From Akkermansia muciniphila (GTDB taxonomy: Bacteria > Verrucomicrobiota > Verrucomicrobiia > Verrucomicrobiales > V1-33): a stretch of 46,897 bases of DNA. Every line of letters starts with the position of its first letter. Position 1 is the stretch's first letter. Shown piece after piece: positions 46,878 to 46,897 of the stretch. The notes under the pieces were generated by a model, which had not been told where the DNA came from, searched no databases, and saw nothing but the letters and a program-made list of their open reading frames with translations. Where the stretch lies: the NCBI GenBank assembly GCA_945861415.1, contig CAMAUV010000035.1, positions 1 through 46,897 on the forward strand. The letters run 5' to 3'. A program made the translations under genes and the position numbers.

Positions 46878-46897
46878 AGCCGTTTGCCCTCTTGCGG

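Overview
This 46.9 kb window is a moderately GC-rich chromosomal segment. Its gene content points to a Gram-negative member of the Verrucomicrobiota (PVC group). Kdo transferase (waaA) and an LpxL-type acyltransferase imply a lipid A outer membrane. DUF1552, DUF1501, DUF3472 and DUF4010 relatives, SGNH hydrolases, Dabb proteins, phytanoyl-CoA dioxygenase and Gfo/Idh/MocA oxidoreductases are a typical mix for that group and for Planctomycetota. The assignment rests on recognised families and is an inference. I see no rRNA, tRNA, CRISPR array, transposase or phage module.

Layout. 1-2943: minus-strand sugar/secondary-metabolism genes (Gfo/Idh/MocA oxidoreductase, sugar-phosphate isomerase-like protein, phytanoyl-CoA dioxygenase). 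3235-5386: a small lipoprotein and two membrane-anchored coiled-coil proteins. 5489-7654: DAHP synthase and GAPDH, separated by a strong hairpin. 7885-8662: a broken DUF4010 gene. 8729-17628: a plus-strand run with a secreted protein of unknown function, CstA, prepilin peptidase, a permease-like ABC exporter gene broken by an in-frame stop, and two coiled-coil membrane proteins. 17674-20786: a tandem pair of SGNH hydrolases (one dead) and a Dabb lipoprotein. 20863-28586: SixA-like phosphatase, enoyl-thioester-reductase-like enzyme, two exported proteins of unknown function, NagZ, MoeA, a lipoprotein and a YkgJ-type cysteine-cluster protein. 28589-32710: DUF1501 remnant, second Dabb protein, waaA, LpxL-like acyltransferase, TPM-domain protein. 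33040-34254: phosphoglycerate kinase. 34564-37915: a debris field of gene remnants with a palindromic repeat, a DUF1552 gene with a nonsense codon, and a 5'-truncated hydroxyisobutyrate dehydrogenase-like gene. 37912-46696: MFS transporter, Tat-type beta-propeller lipoprotein, signal-peptide stubs, a 1194-residue multidomain exported protein, and a LamG plus purple-acid-phosphatase gene split by a TAA.

The housekeeping genes (gap, pgk, DAHP synthase, moeA, waaA, cstA) all look intact. About ten accessory genes are visibly damaged by nonsense codons, frameshifts, internal deletions, truncations or a palindromic element. That contrast is the most striking feature of the window. It suggests ongoing erosion of secreted and accessory functions, unless the sequence contains errors. 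The other notable points are a small beta-rich domain shared by three envelope proteins, a terminator-like hairpin directly in front of the DAHP synthase start codon, and two families of short palindromic repeats. I did not find a clear new defence or biosynthetic system.
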